Assembly (NCBI GenBank): GCA_037576215.1
Contig: JBANDB010000006.1
Coordinates: 620,001 to 684,000 of the forward strand
Length of the DNA: 64,000 nucleotides
Reading direction: 5' to 3'
Origin: Armillaria gallica
Lineage: Eukaryota > Basidiomycota > Agaricomycetes > Agaricales > Physalacriaceae
Position numbers and translations under genes: made by a program
Notes under the pieces: model-generated
What the model was told of the DNA's origin: nothing
The model's database searches: none
What the model saw: only the letters and a program-made list of their open reading frames with translations
Part shown: in pieces, positions 33,270 through 45,392 of the stretch
Numbering within the stretch: the first letter of the stretch is position 1
Layout of the letters: each line of letters opens with the position of its first letter

Positions 33270-34463
33270 GTTGATCATTGGAGCCAGAGTTCAAGGGCAT
33301 CCCAAGACCAGCAGTCTAAAACATCATTCGTCTCTCCCTTCAGGTTCACCATCCATTCATGCAATTTTTTCCCCAAGACCAGCAAGCACTAGGTCTCCTT
33401 CGTTTCCGCCCTCATTTTCATCTCCCTTTCCGCCTCCCAAAGATACTAGTGCAACCTCCACTTCATCATCACGAAGCACAGTACTTTCTACCACAAACCT
33501 GGCAACTAGTACAACTAGTAACGGTCCTCCCGTGGTCACTTCGAATTTCATTCATCCATTCACATTCACCACATCCTCTCCACTACCTTCGACGAAGACC
33601 GTTTTTTTACTAAAACCGTTACTGAGCCTCCTGTGACTCGTACCAGAAATGTGGTCATAACTTCACTTGCCACGACTACTGCAACGCTACAGTCTACCCT
33701 AATAAAATCATTCACGGAAAGAATCACCGATACGACGACACTGACACTAACCCACAACAACCGTAGTCAAACCGAACACATACAAGGAGACCGAAACAGC
33801 GACCATCACCCAAACCGGGACAGTCACACCGACAGCAACGTCTAACGATGCCCAGTGAGTCACCATGCTGTCAGCAGGAATGCTCATGTGGTCTGAAGGT
33901 CTGCTTTCAGACCAGATCGTGTCAGTATGGTAGCTTTAGTGGGGGGTATCTCGAGTATCGTGCTAGTAATGCTGGTCCTTATCGCTCTGCTCGTCCTTCT
34001 GTGCCTATGCCTATATCGGCGACGCAAAAAAAGCGGGGCTTCTGACTTCTTGAAAATCCCACCTTCGTCAATAACCCGTCCATCTCGCTCACACGCCAGA
34101 CCTTCTTCATCGACATCCTTGGCTTCCGTGAGAAGCCGTGACGATCCGTACCCGAGAACCATCAGGCATGATGGTCGCGCGAGCCAGGTCTCAATGATGC
34201 CAAATGGTGATTTACCCATAGGTCCATCAGTAGCAGAATACAGACATCCCAGCAAAAATTTTACTGGTCCCGTGGACGTGGATGGGGTCTATGGGTATAG
34301 TGGAGAGGGTGCGGGGTCGCGAGAGGTAAGTACACTACCGAGTAGGTTTTCAGAGACTACAGTCTCGTCCACGGGACGGCTCAGCACCAGAGTAAAGAGC
34401 CTGTGGTCTGTCTTTCGCATTAGGGGACTCGAGCGTAAAAACAGTGCTACTTCACTAGCGTAG
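33270..34463 (+). CDS. Ser/Thr-rich single-pass membrane protein
   Basis: The 3' exon is clear from 33908 to the stop at 34463: SMVALVGGISSIVLVMLVLI, then ALLVLLCLCLY (membrane helix), RRRKK stop-transfer, and a 160-residue cytosolic tail with SSSTSLASVRSRDDPYPRTI and STGRLSTRVKSLWSVFRI. An intron at 33853-33907 joins it to a Thr/Ser-rich ectodomain (TSATSTSSSRSTVLSTTNLA, VITSLATTTATLQST, TATITQTGTVTPTATSNDAQ). The ectodomain needs frame changes near 33607 (a T-run) and near 33752, and the true start upstream is not resolved. The plan is like fungal Mid2/SKG6-type O-mannosylated wall sensors, but no diagnostic domain is seen. Confidence 0.55.
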
Positions 34464-36901
34464 TATGTACCACAGCGGAGGATCGAGATCGGCATCCATA
34501 TTTGAATATTTCGAGAATTAATTTTCACTTCATCATGAATTTGAGTTTCCGGTCTTATGTCTGTTTTCGGGCAATGTCAGGGGAACTTAACCTTCAGCTT
34601 CGTACCTCATCATGTCATGGCTTTACACCATCCCATCGAAACTGCGTATTGATAGGTGGAACCCTGTGGAGTCTTAGCTTGCTCTGTAGGACACATTACC
34701 CCCTGGGTCAGAATATAAGAGCGTACACGTCGCCAAATTTGTCGATTTGTGCCAGAGATTCAATATAGGAATAACGTATGCTCGGAGAATCTGAAATAGC
34801 ATCGAATTCCAGCGGGAGTTCCTTTCTCTCAGCTGCAGATGTTTTGACGTGTCTAGATGTATGCTGGCATGGGTCCTAAGCCCGCGGCAACCTGACTCTA
34901 CAAATTTCCGAATATTATCAAGTCGTCGGGAGCATGACGGAATCGTGATCATGAGGCGAAGCTGCGCGTGTACATATGTACCTAAGCAAGTAGGCGATAC
35001 CCGCTCAACATGGTGAATTTCTCAGCTATAACCATATTATACTCTCCCACAAAAGTCCCCGACCACGATATGGCAGCCTTGTCGCAGAAAAGACCGCCCG
35101 ACGAGCCAAGCGCCCGAGCACGTCTGCGTCGGCACGAAGCAAGTCTATAGATGCCCAGAATTGGTCTAGAAGTTAATGTAGTCCTAATAAAGACACAGTC
35201 CTGAGTCATGTGCAGAGTAAAGATACAATCCGCTTCCAGAGGCTTTGCCCGCCTACTGCAGCAGTATCTTATATGTGGACATATAAGTACTGTTACTACC
35301 TAAGCACCGCCGGTTAATATGCGCACCGATGACATGGAACATGCCCACAGACCATCGGGGTGAGGTACATTACATCAGGCGCGGTAAGTGCGAGCAAGAA
35401 GGGAGAGAGATAAGTATCGATAAATATACTGGCGGCCGAGACTACAAGCGCACTGGCATCCAAGGTGGAAAGAGCGCAAGGCCGTAACGCAGATAGCATA
35501 ATATCCCCCAAGCGGTCAACCAGAATCAGCGTATAGAAGCCCGTCAAAGATGGTTTTGACTTTATGAAAGCCATAATAGGCACAGACGGTGTTGTAAACA
35601 AGCAGTACATTGACTTGAAGCATGAATGGTAACCTTATTGGACGTACTCGTGATAGAATGATAGTGTTACATGGGTAGAAGATCGAAGCTTCAAATAGTA
35701 GTTCTTCGCGGAAGAATGTGTGGCTTCAGTGTAAGGATACCTAAGTAAAGCATATTGCCACGAGAATTCAGACGTGGTAGAAGGTAAAGAGCGTTCCAAA
35801 CGATCTCAAATCCAACGTACCAGTGCTCGAGACCAAGTCTAGGCTATCCAAGCATTCCAAACCTAAGCCGTGCCGATTGCTAGATTGTTATCCCAGCAAA
35901 GCAAGTACGTTGTCAAATGCATAACGCCACAGACCACCTGCGCATGTTAGCCTCGTGTTGCTGAGTCCCACGCCATGACTTTCCGGATACATACGCACCC
36001 AGGAAGTAGGCCTTGACAAACTACGGTCCGAGGACGGTGTTTCTGACAGGAACAACGGAGATGAACCAATGTCACTCACCCATGCATAATCAACGGCACA
36101 GAGTAGTAATTCGCCCGTACGTCTTTCCCCGTGGACAAAAGAAAATTTTGCTGTAGGTGCTTTGATCCACATCAAGTAGAAGGCATACCGCCGATGAACC
36201 GATTCATCCGCTGCGGTATTGCTTCGAAAATAGGCCGGATGTTCTTAGGATGGAAGCTAGGTGAGGTCCCTTATGACGCACACATCATATTCAAGTCAGT
36301 GTTTCCGCAACACTTCGGGATCCTCGTAGGCCGTCGGGTGTGTAACATCCAACCATGGAGACAAATTCACAAACCCTGCCAAAGAATACGTCTTCGAATG
36401 ATCAACGAAAACTGACCCCAAAATTTAGCGAGAGGCACACACGATATGACGGAACGTCTTTTGAGCGCACAGATCTATAGTATCCAGGAGATCTCCCTTC
36501 CAAGCGCAATTCAAAGATGAAGGACAGATCTCCATTCGTCAAGGGTTGGATAGATGGGTAGGCACACAGACGTCTCCACATTTCCAAGAGGTTGATACAT
36601 TGAGGATTCATGATGCGCGCATACCCCATTTCTGATGACAATGGAGTTAGACACAAGGATCAAGCAAGAATAACTGTGTTATTCATAGTACACAAGAATC
36701 TATATACGCCCTGGTGGGAACAAATTTTACTCAGCGTAGAACATGATACCCTTGGATCACTGACCTTCCAGGACCATGTTTAACGGGTTTAACGGTTCAC
36801 AAGCCGGGACCCTTACTATGGCTAACGGGGAGATTGTACGACAGTGTCAAAGTGATAGCCGAGCTCTTCCATACAAGAATGACGATGATGGTCATAGAGG
36901 A
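34464..36901. other. 2.4-kb stretch with no supported gene
   Basis: Open frames are under 100 codons. The minus strand around 35314-36420 gives disjointed hydrophobic pieces (for example GFYTLILVDRLGDIMLSALR and SALVVSAASIFIDTYL) that could be remains of a mushroom multi-pass protein gene, but splice joins and frame continuity fail. I see no transposon coding sequence. Confidence 0.4.
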
Positions 36902-37700
36902 TCAGTCGTCCCCCCAGTTGAGGCCGAGTGCATCTTTCTGTTCCCCTCTAACCGCGTCCTCCACGGCTTCGGCGAGAGCTCTTAAAGCGAGCACATCCTC
37001 TTCTAATTGCACTGGGCGTGTTCTGTCAACAAACTGAGGATCCGTTACGCCGAGAGCACGCTGGAGGGCAAGGTCTCGGTTTTGACCGCGGAGATTATCG
37101 ATTGATGTCAGGAGGGCAGGGAGGTTTGGGTGAGCCGATAGTACTTTGCGTATCGTCGGAGACGTGGCTATTAAATATTCGGCCTGGGGTTCTGATATGA
37201 GGGGGGCGATTCGTACCTATAGCTTCGTATTGACGCAATTGCAGAGGTTTAGGATCATCTCTTTGCAGTGGGTCGGGATATGCACTCTGCTCTGGGACGT
37301 AGGGCCAATTAAGGGATGACAGCGAGCGCAGCGGCTTTGGTTCTTCAACATCTGCAGATATGTTTTTCGGATCCGGGGCTGGAAGGTGTTAAACGTTGTT
37401 GATTCCCGTCAGAAACACCCTTACGCGTCAATGATTCAAGCGGGGTAACGTTTTCGGTAGCGGAAGATGCGGTGCCGCATGACGAAGCTTGAATATGTCA
37501 ACGTTGAGAACGGAAGCAAAGCAAAGCATAGATACCTTTATGTTCCTTATAACAAGGAACCGAGCAGCTTCAAAAAAATGAGCAAGCGTTGTTAAATATT
37601 TTTAAAATACTTACTACACAACGCGGCATCCGGAGCATGTGTACTTGGACTCATTAGAAGAGCAGATCTGGCATAGCAAACGTCGCGTTGACCGCGACAT
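36902..37700 (-). CDS. HIT-type zinc-finger protein (ZNHIT3/Hit1-like)
   Basis: Five exons (37700-37615, 37567-37536, 37487-37425, 37378-37217, 37167-36902) give an unbroken 202-aa protein. The first 45 residues form a zf-HIT finger: CQIC, CSGC, then YCSVPCYKEHKASSC, the C2-C2-C2-HC zinc ligand set. The C-terminal half (ATSPTIRKVLSAHPNLPALL, TSIDNLRGQNRDLALQRALG, EDVLALRALAEAVEDAV, ALGLNW) matches the conserved C-terminal region of fungal HIT-finger proteins. Such proteins help assemble box C/D snoRNPs or act with the R2TP/Rsa1 machinery. The start lies 108 bp from that of the Rex1-type gene on the other strand, so the two genes, both RNA-processing related, probably share a bidirectional promoter. 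Confidence 0.82.
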
Positions 37701-37808
37701 GGGAGAAATTTTAATTTGGCGGTGAATGCCTTTTGCGGCAGGAGATCCCACGCTGATGGCAAACAGAACCAACCTGTAAAATAATTTCGAATTCCACTCT
37801 CAACTCTC
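37701..37808. promoter_or_regulatory. Compact bidirectional promoter between the HIT-finger and Rex1-type genes
   Basis: Only 108 bp separate the two start codons on opposite strands. No TATA box is visible. Shared control is an inference from spacing and from the related roles of the two products. Confidence 0.45.
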
Positions 37809-40111
37809 ATGAAAAGGGCTCAACTCTCGCCGAATAGGGCAGAACCCAAGTTAAAGAAGGCCAAAGTGTCGACAGTAGTTGAGGAGCAGGTGGTTGATGA
37901 TGTTGCAGTGGAGGATGAAGGATGGACAAAGGTGGAAAGAAGGAAACAGAAGAAAGTTAAGAAAACAGCAGTGAAGATGGATGTACGTGCAAATTTTTCC
38001 ATGATTGGGTTGCAAGTTTATCTTTACACGTGTGCAGATGACTGTACCGCGGTTCATGTACTCGAATGCAGATATCACTCAACGACACCGTGCCATAGGG
38101 ATAGAGGTGAGTTTTACAGGTTCGCGTTGTTGATACCTTTTCATATTTAGAGAACAGGAAATTCGTGATCTTTCTCTGCACATTATTGCGGATGCGCCAC
38201 CGCCGAATTGGTTGCGAATAGATGTGAGTTTGCCGCCGTAAATGTTGGATCCGTGTTCACATATTTGATGCAGAACGCACCCTTGATTCCAAACGTTACT
38301 ATCCTCCTCATTCCCGGACTGACCACAGAGCTTCTCTCGTTGCCTCCATTTCCAACATCTCCCTTGGTAAATCCCAACGTTCCCATACCGATACCCTTAC
38401 CGCCGAAGGTCGCGTCGGGAGGTCCGACTACCAATGTCCCTTTCATTGCTTCTACATTTAGCCACGCCTGCCCAACCCGTGCGCCTGGTGACCAGACCCG
38501 CATGCATAGCGTTTTAAACACGTTTTTTACTGCACCGATCAGCGCAACGGAGAAGAAGAAACGGGAGGAACGAAAAGAAAATTGTAATTCTCACATTCCT
38601 TGTTTTCATCCTTCTGACGCGTAGTTGCAGCAGAACGTCTACAAAGCAATGGCCCTGCGCAGTATCTATTAACCAAAGAGCAGATGATCGAGCATGACTA
38701 CCCTCTTCCATCATATACGGCAGACGTATTCCAGAAACCGGACGATACCTGGGTGGAAACACCGGAAGAGTCTAGGGAAAGCCTCTTGACAGCACCAGAT
38801 CAGAAGAAGAAGCCTGCTCGAAAAATATATTCCATAGATTGTGAAATGGTAGAGTCTGCATTCCAGTGGTCCGTCCGTTATTGATTCATGTTGATATAGT
38901 GTATGACAGAAGACGGAAAGGAACTAACGAGAGTCTGTATCATCGATTTCCGCTCCGGAACCGTGATATATGACCAACTAGTCAAGCCTTCTAAACCTAT
39001 CACGGACTATCTGACACGGTAAAATGGATTTACGGCACTGGAGGAATTTAACTGATATACAAGTAGATGGTCAGGTATCACAGCCGAGGCTTTGGCTCCC
39101 GTGACGACGACACTGTCGCAAGTCCAAGCGCACCTTCTCCGCATTCTGAGCCCACCAGCCACCGACCCTTCCTCTACGTCCGACGACTCTTCCTCAACTC
39201 CGTTTCTAACTCCCATCCTCCTTGGTCATTCTCTCGAGTCGGATCTACGAGCACTTAAGCTCTGCCACCCTTTCTGCATTGACACGGCTGTTATATTCCA
39301 TCATCCTCGTGGTCGCCCTCTAAAACCCGGCTTAGCTTGGCTCACCAAGAAGTGGTGTGGACGCGAGATCCAGACCCACGGCGAAGGTGGACACGACCCG
39401 GAAGAAGATGCGCGCGCGTGCGTAGATTTGCTGAAGAAAAAGTTGGACAACGGACCCACATATGGTGAATTCAAGACCGATTATGAATCGATCTTTGAAC
39501 GAATGGCAAGGTCAAAACGGAGGGCAGGGGGTCCAATGGGTAGCATCAAAGGTGCTGTAATTGATCATGGGAATCCAAGTGTGATGCATGGCAATAAAGC
39601 CACAACAAGCATAGGGTGCAAGGATGACGATGAAGTGCTTAAAGCCCTACTAGAGGTTGTCCCGTCGCATCATTTCGTATTTGCCAGGTTTATGGCGTTG
39701 GCTAATATACTAGGGTGTGAGTAACTCCAACTTCTTTCTCGAGCTTACACTGATAGTGATGAAGGGACTACGCCAAAACAATCTTCTGATTCTACACCTC
39801 AAGAACCAGCACCACCACCGACAGCTGAGCAGCTTGGCACGGTCTTAGACGCCCTCAACGCACACCTTAAGGCGCTCCACAGTGCGCTGCCTTCGCGAAC
39901 GGCGTTAATAATCTTCACTGGACACTCCGATCCACGTCGTATGGCCGCGCTAAATGCACGAAAAGCAGCCTTTGAGACTGCCATACGGAGTGGCAAGCCC
40001 AGCGATGGACTGCAACCCGAAGAGCGGTGGACCGCAGCGCATGTGAGAGAGTTGGAGTCAGCTGTCGAGGTGACGAAGCGTGGGCTGTTATTTTTGGGTG
40101 TAAAACCCTAG
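37809..40111 (+). CDS. REX1: RNA exonuclease of the Rex1/REXO1 (DEDDh) family
   Basis: Eight exons (37809-37982, 38038-38106, 38158-38223, 38274-38583, 38625-38848, 38900-39018, 39067-39714, 39757-40111) give 654 aa in frame. The lysine-rich N-terminus (EPKLKKAKV, RRKQKKVKK) suggests nuclear/nucleolar targeting. The exonuclease core has ExoI YSIDCEMCMTEDG (D and E), ExoII GHSLESDLRALKL (D) and ExoIII HDPEEDARACVDLL (H and D), so all catalytic acids and the histidine are present. Rex1 trims 3' ends of 5S rRNA, 5.8S rRNA and tRNA precursors. The C-terminal 250 residues (LIIFTGHSDPRRMAALNARK) are the usual extension of fungal members. One intron is only 41 nt. Confidence 0.88.
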
Positions 40112-40535
40112 TTGTATGTTTTGTCTCATTTGACTTGAGCTTGAGGGCGGCTGCTTTAGATACGCTGAAATTATTGTGAAAATAATTTCGAAGAAATGAC
40201 CTCGTATGTGGTGTCACGCCTAAGACCTTCATGGATGAAGAGGACTCGAAGTTCCGGCGCCTAGAAGGATCGAAAGTGATATTGTGTATGTAAAAATAGC
40301 CTGCGTCGACAGGGAAGTCATAAGCGCTGAAAAACCCCGGTATAGCTGCTCTAACACGCTGCTTACAACTGTAAACGTGATGAAATATAATTATGGTATA
40401 AAAAGGGAAAAATGAAATCATCCCAGAGAGTCTGAGCGACGAGCGTAATATCAATGTGTTTCCGTGAAACCCGAAAGCGATGATCTGTTGGAAACAGTGA
40501 GGTACGAATAGACGGACAGGAAATCACCCGCACTT

Positions 40536-42143
40536 TCAAACAGCGACTCCTGGCGACATCTGACTGGTGATCCTCTCCGAGGCCAAAAAAGGCGGGAGAG
40601 GATCGCCCGTCATCCTTAGGCAATCAATGGGGATCAACCCAGGCTCCAGGACAACCTCCTTCCCTTTACCATTTTTTTCGGGAATCTTCTCTACCATAGC
40701 CCAGCCATCGTCAAAGACTTCTAGGACCCTGATACGGTCTCCAATAGCCACAGAAAGTTCATCATCCAGGGTGGGCACGAATGTCCTACGGATCGTTTCT
40801 ATTGGGGAGAGTTCGGGAGTTATGGGCGACTCGGCCTCAGAGAAGGGATCCGTGGGACTTGGGGGGAACATCTCGGTGCTCGAACTGAGGGCCGTGCCGT
40901 GACTATCTCTATCTGGAATTTGAATCCACTCCCCATTTGAAGGTGGTTTGGGGAACTTGAAGGATTCTGAGGGAGTGAAAGGACGGACAGACATAGGTGT
41001 TGCAACCTCCGGTTGTAATTGGGCGAGGCCGTCAGGCATCACAAGATAAGTTGAGTCTAAGTTGCTTGGAATGGCATTTGCGTGAGCACTGCGAGAGTCT
41101 GAATGGGAAGAAATCTTTACGTCGATGAGAAGGGGTCGTGGAGGGTGCGTGGAGTATCTTGGCTTGCTAGGATTGCGCGCCAGATGGTCATCACGGATTT
41201 CTGCCATGGGAGGGGGGACAGGGTCCGCAAACGACAGAGGCGTCCTGTTTACATAGGAGGTGACGGCAGAGGAAACGTCGTCAGATCCACCCCCTGAGCT
41301 AAAAACTGTGCTCCATCCTGCGCCCGCGCGATTATGTATATGGGCAAGCCGCCACTGCCGTCTGACCCGGCGATATCGTCGAATGAGAAACAGAAGGAGC
41401 ACGACCAGGATAGCTGCACCAATTGCCGATATCGCAGCAACGGCACCGGAAGAAATTCCCTCGTGTTCAGATGGGCTCGGAAGGAAACCGTTATTTGTAA
41501 CCGTAGGATTTTCTAGCGAGGTTTCTGAAGTAGAAGTAGAGCCTCCTGTGAGCCCGTTAGGTCGATTAAAGGTCGGACTTGACAGGAAATTAGGCATCAA
41601 TATTGTCGTGGGATTGATATTGGCGACACTGCGGGAAGCCGTGGTTATGGTAGGACTACCGCCTGCAGAATAGTAGGAAATTGGTTCGGAGGTGGTTTCT
41701 GAGGTGGTCGCGGGGATAGGGCGGAGTACGGTACTGGGCCTCGACGATGGCGCACTCGTGGTATTCGCCGGCAAGCTGCCGCCACTAGCATATGACGAGG
41801 AACTGCTATGCCCATTTTTCTGAGTGGTGCTGGAAACACCTCCCGAAATGCTGGTCGATGCATAGGTCACAGATTTGTCTGAACCATCCGTGCTCGATCC
41901 TGCGGAAGTACCGCCTGTATCTGCCGTGCTGCCTGGAACGTCATTGTTCCCACCGCTGGACGCGGTTGTGGGAACCGAGGATGTACTAGAACTCGATGAC
42001 GCCGTCCCAGTAGACGGACGTACATTCAAGGTTCCGCCATGATTGCTTCCCCAAATGAAGTTCGTCAGAATACTCTCCGTGTAAATGTCAGAGACAGAGA
42101 CATCAAGAGTACGGTCGCGTCGCTCAAGATGTTTGCTCCGCAT
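40536..42143 (-). CDS. SH3-domain single-pass membrane protein (Fus1-like plan)
   Basis: A single open frame of 535 aa. Residues 40-230 are Ser/Thr/Gly-rich (probably O-mannosylated ectodomain), 233-254 a membrane helix (AVAAISAIGAAILVVLLLFL) followed by IRRYRRVRRQWR, then a 200-residue Pro/Ser-rich cytosolic linker. Residues 452-511 form an SH3 domain: RRTFVPTLDDELSVAIGDRI, RVLEVFDDGWAMVEKI, EPGLIPIDCLR, with the ALYDY-like start reduced to TFVPTLDDEL and the GW and P-x-x-Y-like positions kept. No N-terminal signal peptide is seen, so the helix may act as signal anchor or a first exon is missing. The order resembles yeast Fus1, a scaffold for cell fusion and cortical signalling; partner binding is inferred. 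Confidence 0.8.
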   Translation of the reverse strand: MRSKHLERRDRTLDVSVSDIYTESILTNFIWGSNHGGTLNVRPSTGTASSSSSTSSVPTTASSGGNNDVPGSTADTGGTSAGSSTDGSDKSVTYASTSISGGVSSTTQKNGHSSSSSYASGGSLPANTTSAPSSRPSTVLRPIPATTSETTSEPISYYSAGGSPTITTASRSVANINPTTILMPNFLSSPTFNRPNGLTGGSTSTSETSLENPTVTNNGFLPSPSEHEGISSGAVAAISAIGAAILVVLLLFLIRRYRRVRRQWRLAHIHNRAGAGWSTVFSSGGGSDDVSSAVTSYVNRTPLSFADPVPPPMAEIRDDHLARNPSKPRYSTHPPRPLLIDVKISSHSDSRSAHANAIPSNLDSTYLVMPDGLAQLQPEVATPMSVRPFTPSESFKFPKPPSNGEWIQIPDRDSHGTALSSSTEMFPPSPTDPFSEAESPITPELSPIETIRRTFVPTLDDELSVAIGDRIRVLEVFDDGWAMVEKIPEKNGKGKEVVLEPGLIPIDCLRMTGDPLPPFLASERITSQMSPGVAV

Positions 42144-43166
42144 GGTGCGATGAAGGTATTCCGTGCGTCATGCACCCGAGCGGGCTCTGCCACGAAATGG
42201 CGGTCGTAAGAGAGGGAATCGAGTTGCACGGCATGGAATCCAGATTTTCTAGTCATCCTGGTTCGAATAGGGAAGGAATAAACCACCAATGCAACCTTTT
42301 TGAGTCTAACGCCTGCTAAAGAGCTTTTGTTCTTGTTAGGTGACACAACCTGCTTGATGCTTGACTACCGATTGAATGTGTATCACGACTCTCTCCTGGA
42401 AGTCATATAATTTCTTTCGTACAGCGCTTGATGAGCGGGCAGGAAATTATAAAGATAGAAACACATTCACCTAATTCCTTTCCGTGTGCCGTACGGCGTG
42501 GGAGTCCGTCACGGAACTTGGGATGTTCCTATTTTCATAATATGACACTAATGAACCGTAATTGCGCAGACCGGTAGGGGTAGCATACAGGTCCTGGTGG
42601 AAGTCACAGGTTAAGAGAGATGCCTCGATTCGGCCCGGATAACCGCGTTGACCGGAGCAGTGTGGTTCATCAACCAATGAAAGGCGTAGTCATTTTTCGG
42701 GCCCGCCGTGAATAGACATACACGTAGTGCCATTCTATTTGATCGTCCCTTCGTGAAATTTTATCTGGTACATACAGTTGACCAATAAAAAGTCAACAAA
42801 TCTCCGTGATCCACCGCAACCATCTGTTCTCATGAAACAAAGAGATGGCAATGCTTGAGAGTGGAGCGCGGAGCGCTGGAAATCCTAAATGCGTATGCGC
42901 CACCTCACCTAACGACCAGTTCCTTTAACCGGTGCAATTCACTCTTCAATTGCATATCAACTTTCGAAATCACCGTTTGATATGCACCACCGAGATGATC
43001 GCGGCCTTCAAGGCATCACGAAATAAGGGCCTAAGATACATGTGGAAAGGAAGTGAAAGGAAAGTGGACGGTCATGGTATAAAGAATGATGCGTAGGTTT
43101 TAATCAAGGTTCGGGAGGGAGAAAATATCTACAGCCATTGAAGACGGGAGGTTTAGGTGGCTTGAA
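42144..43166. other. Intergenic region
   Basis: No supported gene. It contains an inverted repeat near 42950-42982 (TGCATATCAAC and GTTTGATATGCA), of unknown meaning. Confidence 0.4.
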
Positions 43167-43472
43167 CTATCTTTGGAAATCAGTACGCATGCGCTTTCTG
43201 CAAAATCAAAATAGACTCGCCTGCACGGATAACACAGTACCTCTTACGGGCGGTATACCGGCGATGCGCGAGCTTGCACGGTGCGCTCTAGGGAAATAAA
43301 AGTTACAGTTCAGACCTGGTGAGCTAAAAACTAAACACACACTCATGAAAGCAGGCGGGTTCGGCGGTAATCCGCGTGCCATCCTAGCAGCATTGGTCTC
43401 TCCTTCAAGTGGGGCAGCCCCAACGGCGGTAAAAGCGGTAGCAACAAACATGAGAACGAAGGTAAGCCTCAT
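43167..43472 (-). CDS. Small secreted peptide, 66 aa
   Basis: Three exons (43472-43343, 43287-43248, 43197-43167) join in frame: signal peptide MRLTFVLMFVATAFTAVGA, then APLEGETNAARMARGLPPNP, PAFMKRTVQARASPVYRPK and a short basic end. The ARGLPP-x-PP block after a signal peptide is a recurring theme in tiny secreted proteins of mushrooms. No cysteines remain after cleavage. The dibasic KR sites may be cut by Kex2. Function unknown. The exon structure rests on splice consensus only; the last exon is the weakest. Confidence 0.5.
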
Positions 43473-43701
43473 AATAGCGAGGTCGCAGATGAATGAACGA
43501 AAGAGTATTCCGCAGGCCTTCAGCTGTGCTGTTATATATCCACCGGTATTTGTAACTGAGGTCCTAAAACATGTTCGGGATTCCAGCTGGCGCCCTTAAT
43601 TGATGTTCCTTGCGTCTGATGTTATCGGAGGCTGCGTTGTCTGGAATGCGAAGACGAGGCATTAACTTTCTTAGTTGCTAGGGTTCTCTATAGGATCATC
43701 T

Positions 43702-44977
43702 TTACAATGCATCGTAGTCTTGTACAGTATCGTAGAATTCGCCAATGATCCTTTTCTGGGCCTCACGTCCTGTCTCCGTCTAACGACGAGATGAGATCGA
43801 TTTACGGATTAAGTAGAGGAAACTGCTTACTTCAGTGTTCCCAATGGCGCGAACGACGATGTATTTCCGTCCTGTTAAAATAGCTTCACCAACATCGCCG
43901 AACGCGGGCGTGTCTTTAGTCTCAGCATACACTTTATGGGACCCTGTTACTAATCCACCGGCTTCCTGGGCTATCAAAACCCCAGCGCTCACATCCCAAG
44001 GCCAGCATCCAATTTCCCTACACATAAAAGTTGATGATGTAGGTCTGGTAGATGATGGAACTACGCACCAGTACATATCCAATCCACCCTGGGCAACCAT
44101 GGCAAAGTTCATTGCCGAGCTCCCTAGGGAGCGTAGCGAGTGTGCCATTCGGCCCCCGACGACGCCATTCGAGGGGTCTCCTGCGATAAGATGGAAGCTT
44201 TCCGAGCGGGAGGTCAATGGTTTCGACGCGCGGTCATTGCCCCATTCAACGGCTATTCATGCATGTTTTGGACTCAGACATCCGGGAAAGGCGGAATAAC
44301 ACTGACCTATTTGGGCCTGACTCAATGAAGCGAGGGGCTTAGGCGAACTGGCAAATGGGAGCTTGCGTGGGGTACCGTTGGGGCCGCCGTGGGTAACATA
44401 CGAACCAGACCCCTTGACACCAGTGTACTAGACTTATTGTAAGCACGTGTCATCGCAGCAAAGTAAATTGGGCTGACTAGCAGGTCGAGGAAGGGGTTGT
44501 AAATTACGCCCAAGACAGAGTGACGCTTGTAAATCAGCCCAATAGAGATGCAGACCCAGGGAAAACCATGGACAAAGTTTGTCGTTCCATCTGCTTAAGA
44601 ATGAATTTCCAGTTGATAAAGACAATTGGAACAGTATACCGATGGGGTCAACGCAGAATGTGGGTTCATCTGTCCATTCTGGCCGTGATCCTGCAGCATA
44701 GGATTCTTCTCCGATACTAGAAAATTGTCTAACCTCGGTACAACAACAAAGATAACACTCACAATTTGAACAAAGGGTACGTCTCGCCGATCTTCTTCTT
44801 CACAAGCTCCTCGACCTTGACATCGTACTCTGTAACGAGATCTACCGAGTTTTTCTTCTCGTCGACGTTAGATCCAGCCAGCTGGATTGCTTTGGAGCCT
44901 TTGCGAATAACATCGCCGGCCTCGTAGGCAAGGGCGACGGTGAATTTGAGGATAGATTGGAGGTCGAGGTCAGACAT
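43702..44977 (-). CDS. Inositol-1-monophosphatase
   Basis: About six exons, start at 44977 (MSDLDLQSILKFTVALAYEA), stop at 43702. Metal-binding motifs are complete: EKKNSVDLVTEYD (K and D of the first motif), FIGEES, CVDPIDGTTNFVHGFPWV (DPIDGT) and CWPWDVSAGVLIAQEAGG (WDxxAG), all of the FIG/IMPase superfamily. It hydrolyses inositol 1-phosphate to free inositol with Mg2+, feeding phosphoinositide and inositol metabolism in the cytosol. The splice joins restore each motif (for example the intron inside DPI-DGT). The C-terminus TETGREAQKRIIGEFYDTVQ, then DYDAL, is typical. No lesions were seen. The length, about 310 aa, is normal. Confidence 0.9.
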
Positions 44978-45392
44978 AGCTGTAGGAGACGAATACTAGC
45001 GATCGATAATAGATGTCATCGATGACAATCCACGTTCGTCCGATGCAATTATTGCCGTAACCGTAAACGTGCATGGCGTGCTCAAGGAACAATACATGAG
45101 CAGATCGTTGGGATGATGGTGGTCGATGATCAAGAGGCGCGTGCTCTGGTTACTCTACCTACGTAAATCACACCGGACAATCATTTCTATGGGAGAGGTG
45201 GCGACGAAGTCAGTGCCAGTTCTTTCTCGCTGGCTACTACAATGGCCATCTGCTCGCCATCAGTTTAGATGGCCGCTACGTCCTTGTGCACGGCATTGGA
45301 TTGATATCCAACCATTTTTTTAGATTCTCTTATCAATACATTTATTTCAAACTGAAAAATGCTATCAGATATTGGCCAAATGTTGACAGAGG

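Noticed and set aside
35314..36420. A multi-pass membrane protein gene on the minus strand
   Set aside because: Hydrophobic pieces lie in different frames with stops between them and without convincing introns.
42240..42262. GGTTCGAATAG resembling a tRNA T-arm
   Set aside because: No A-box or acceptor stem pairs upstream.
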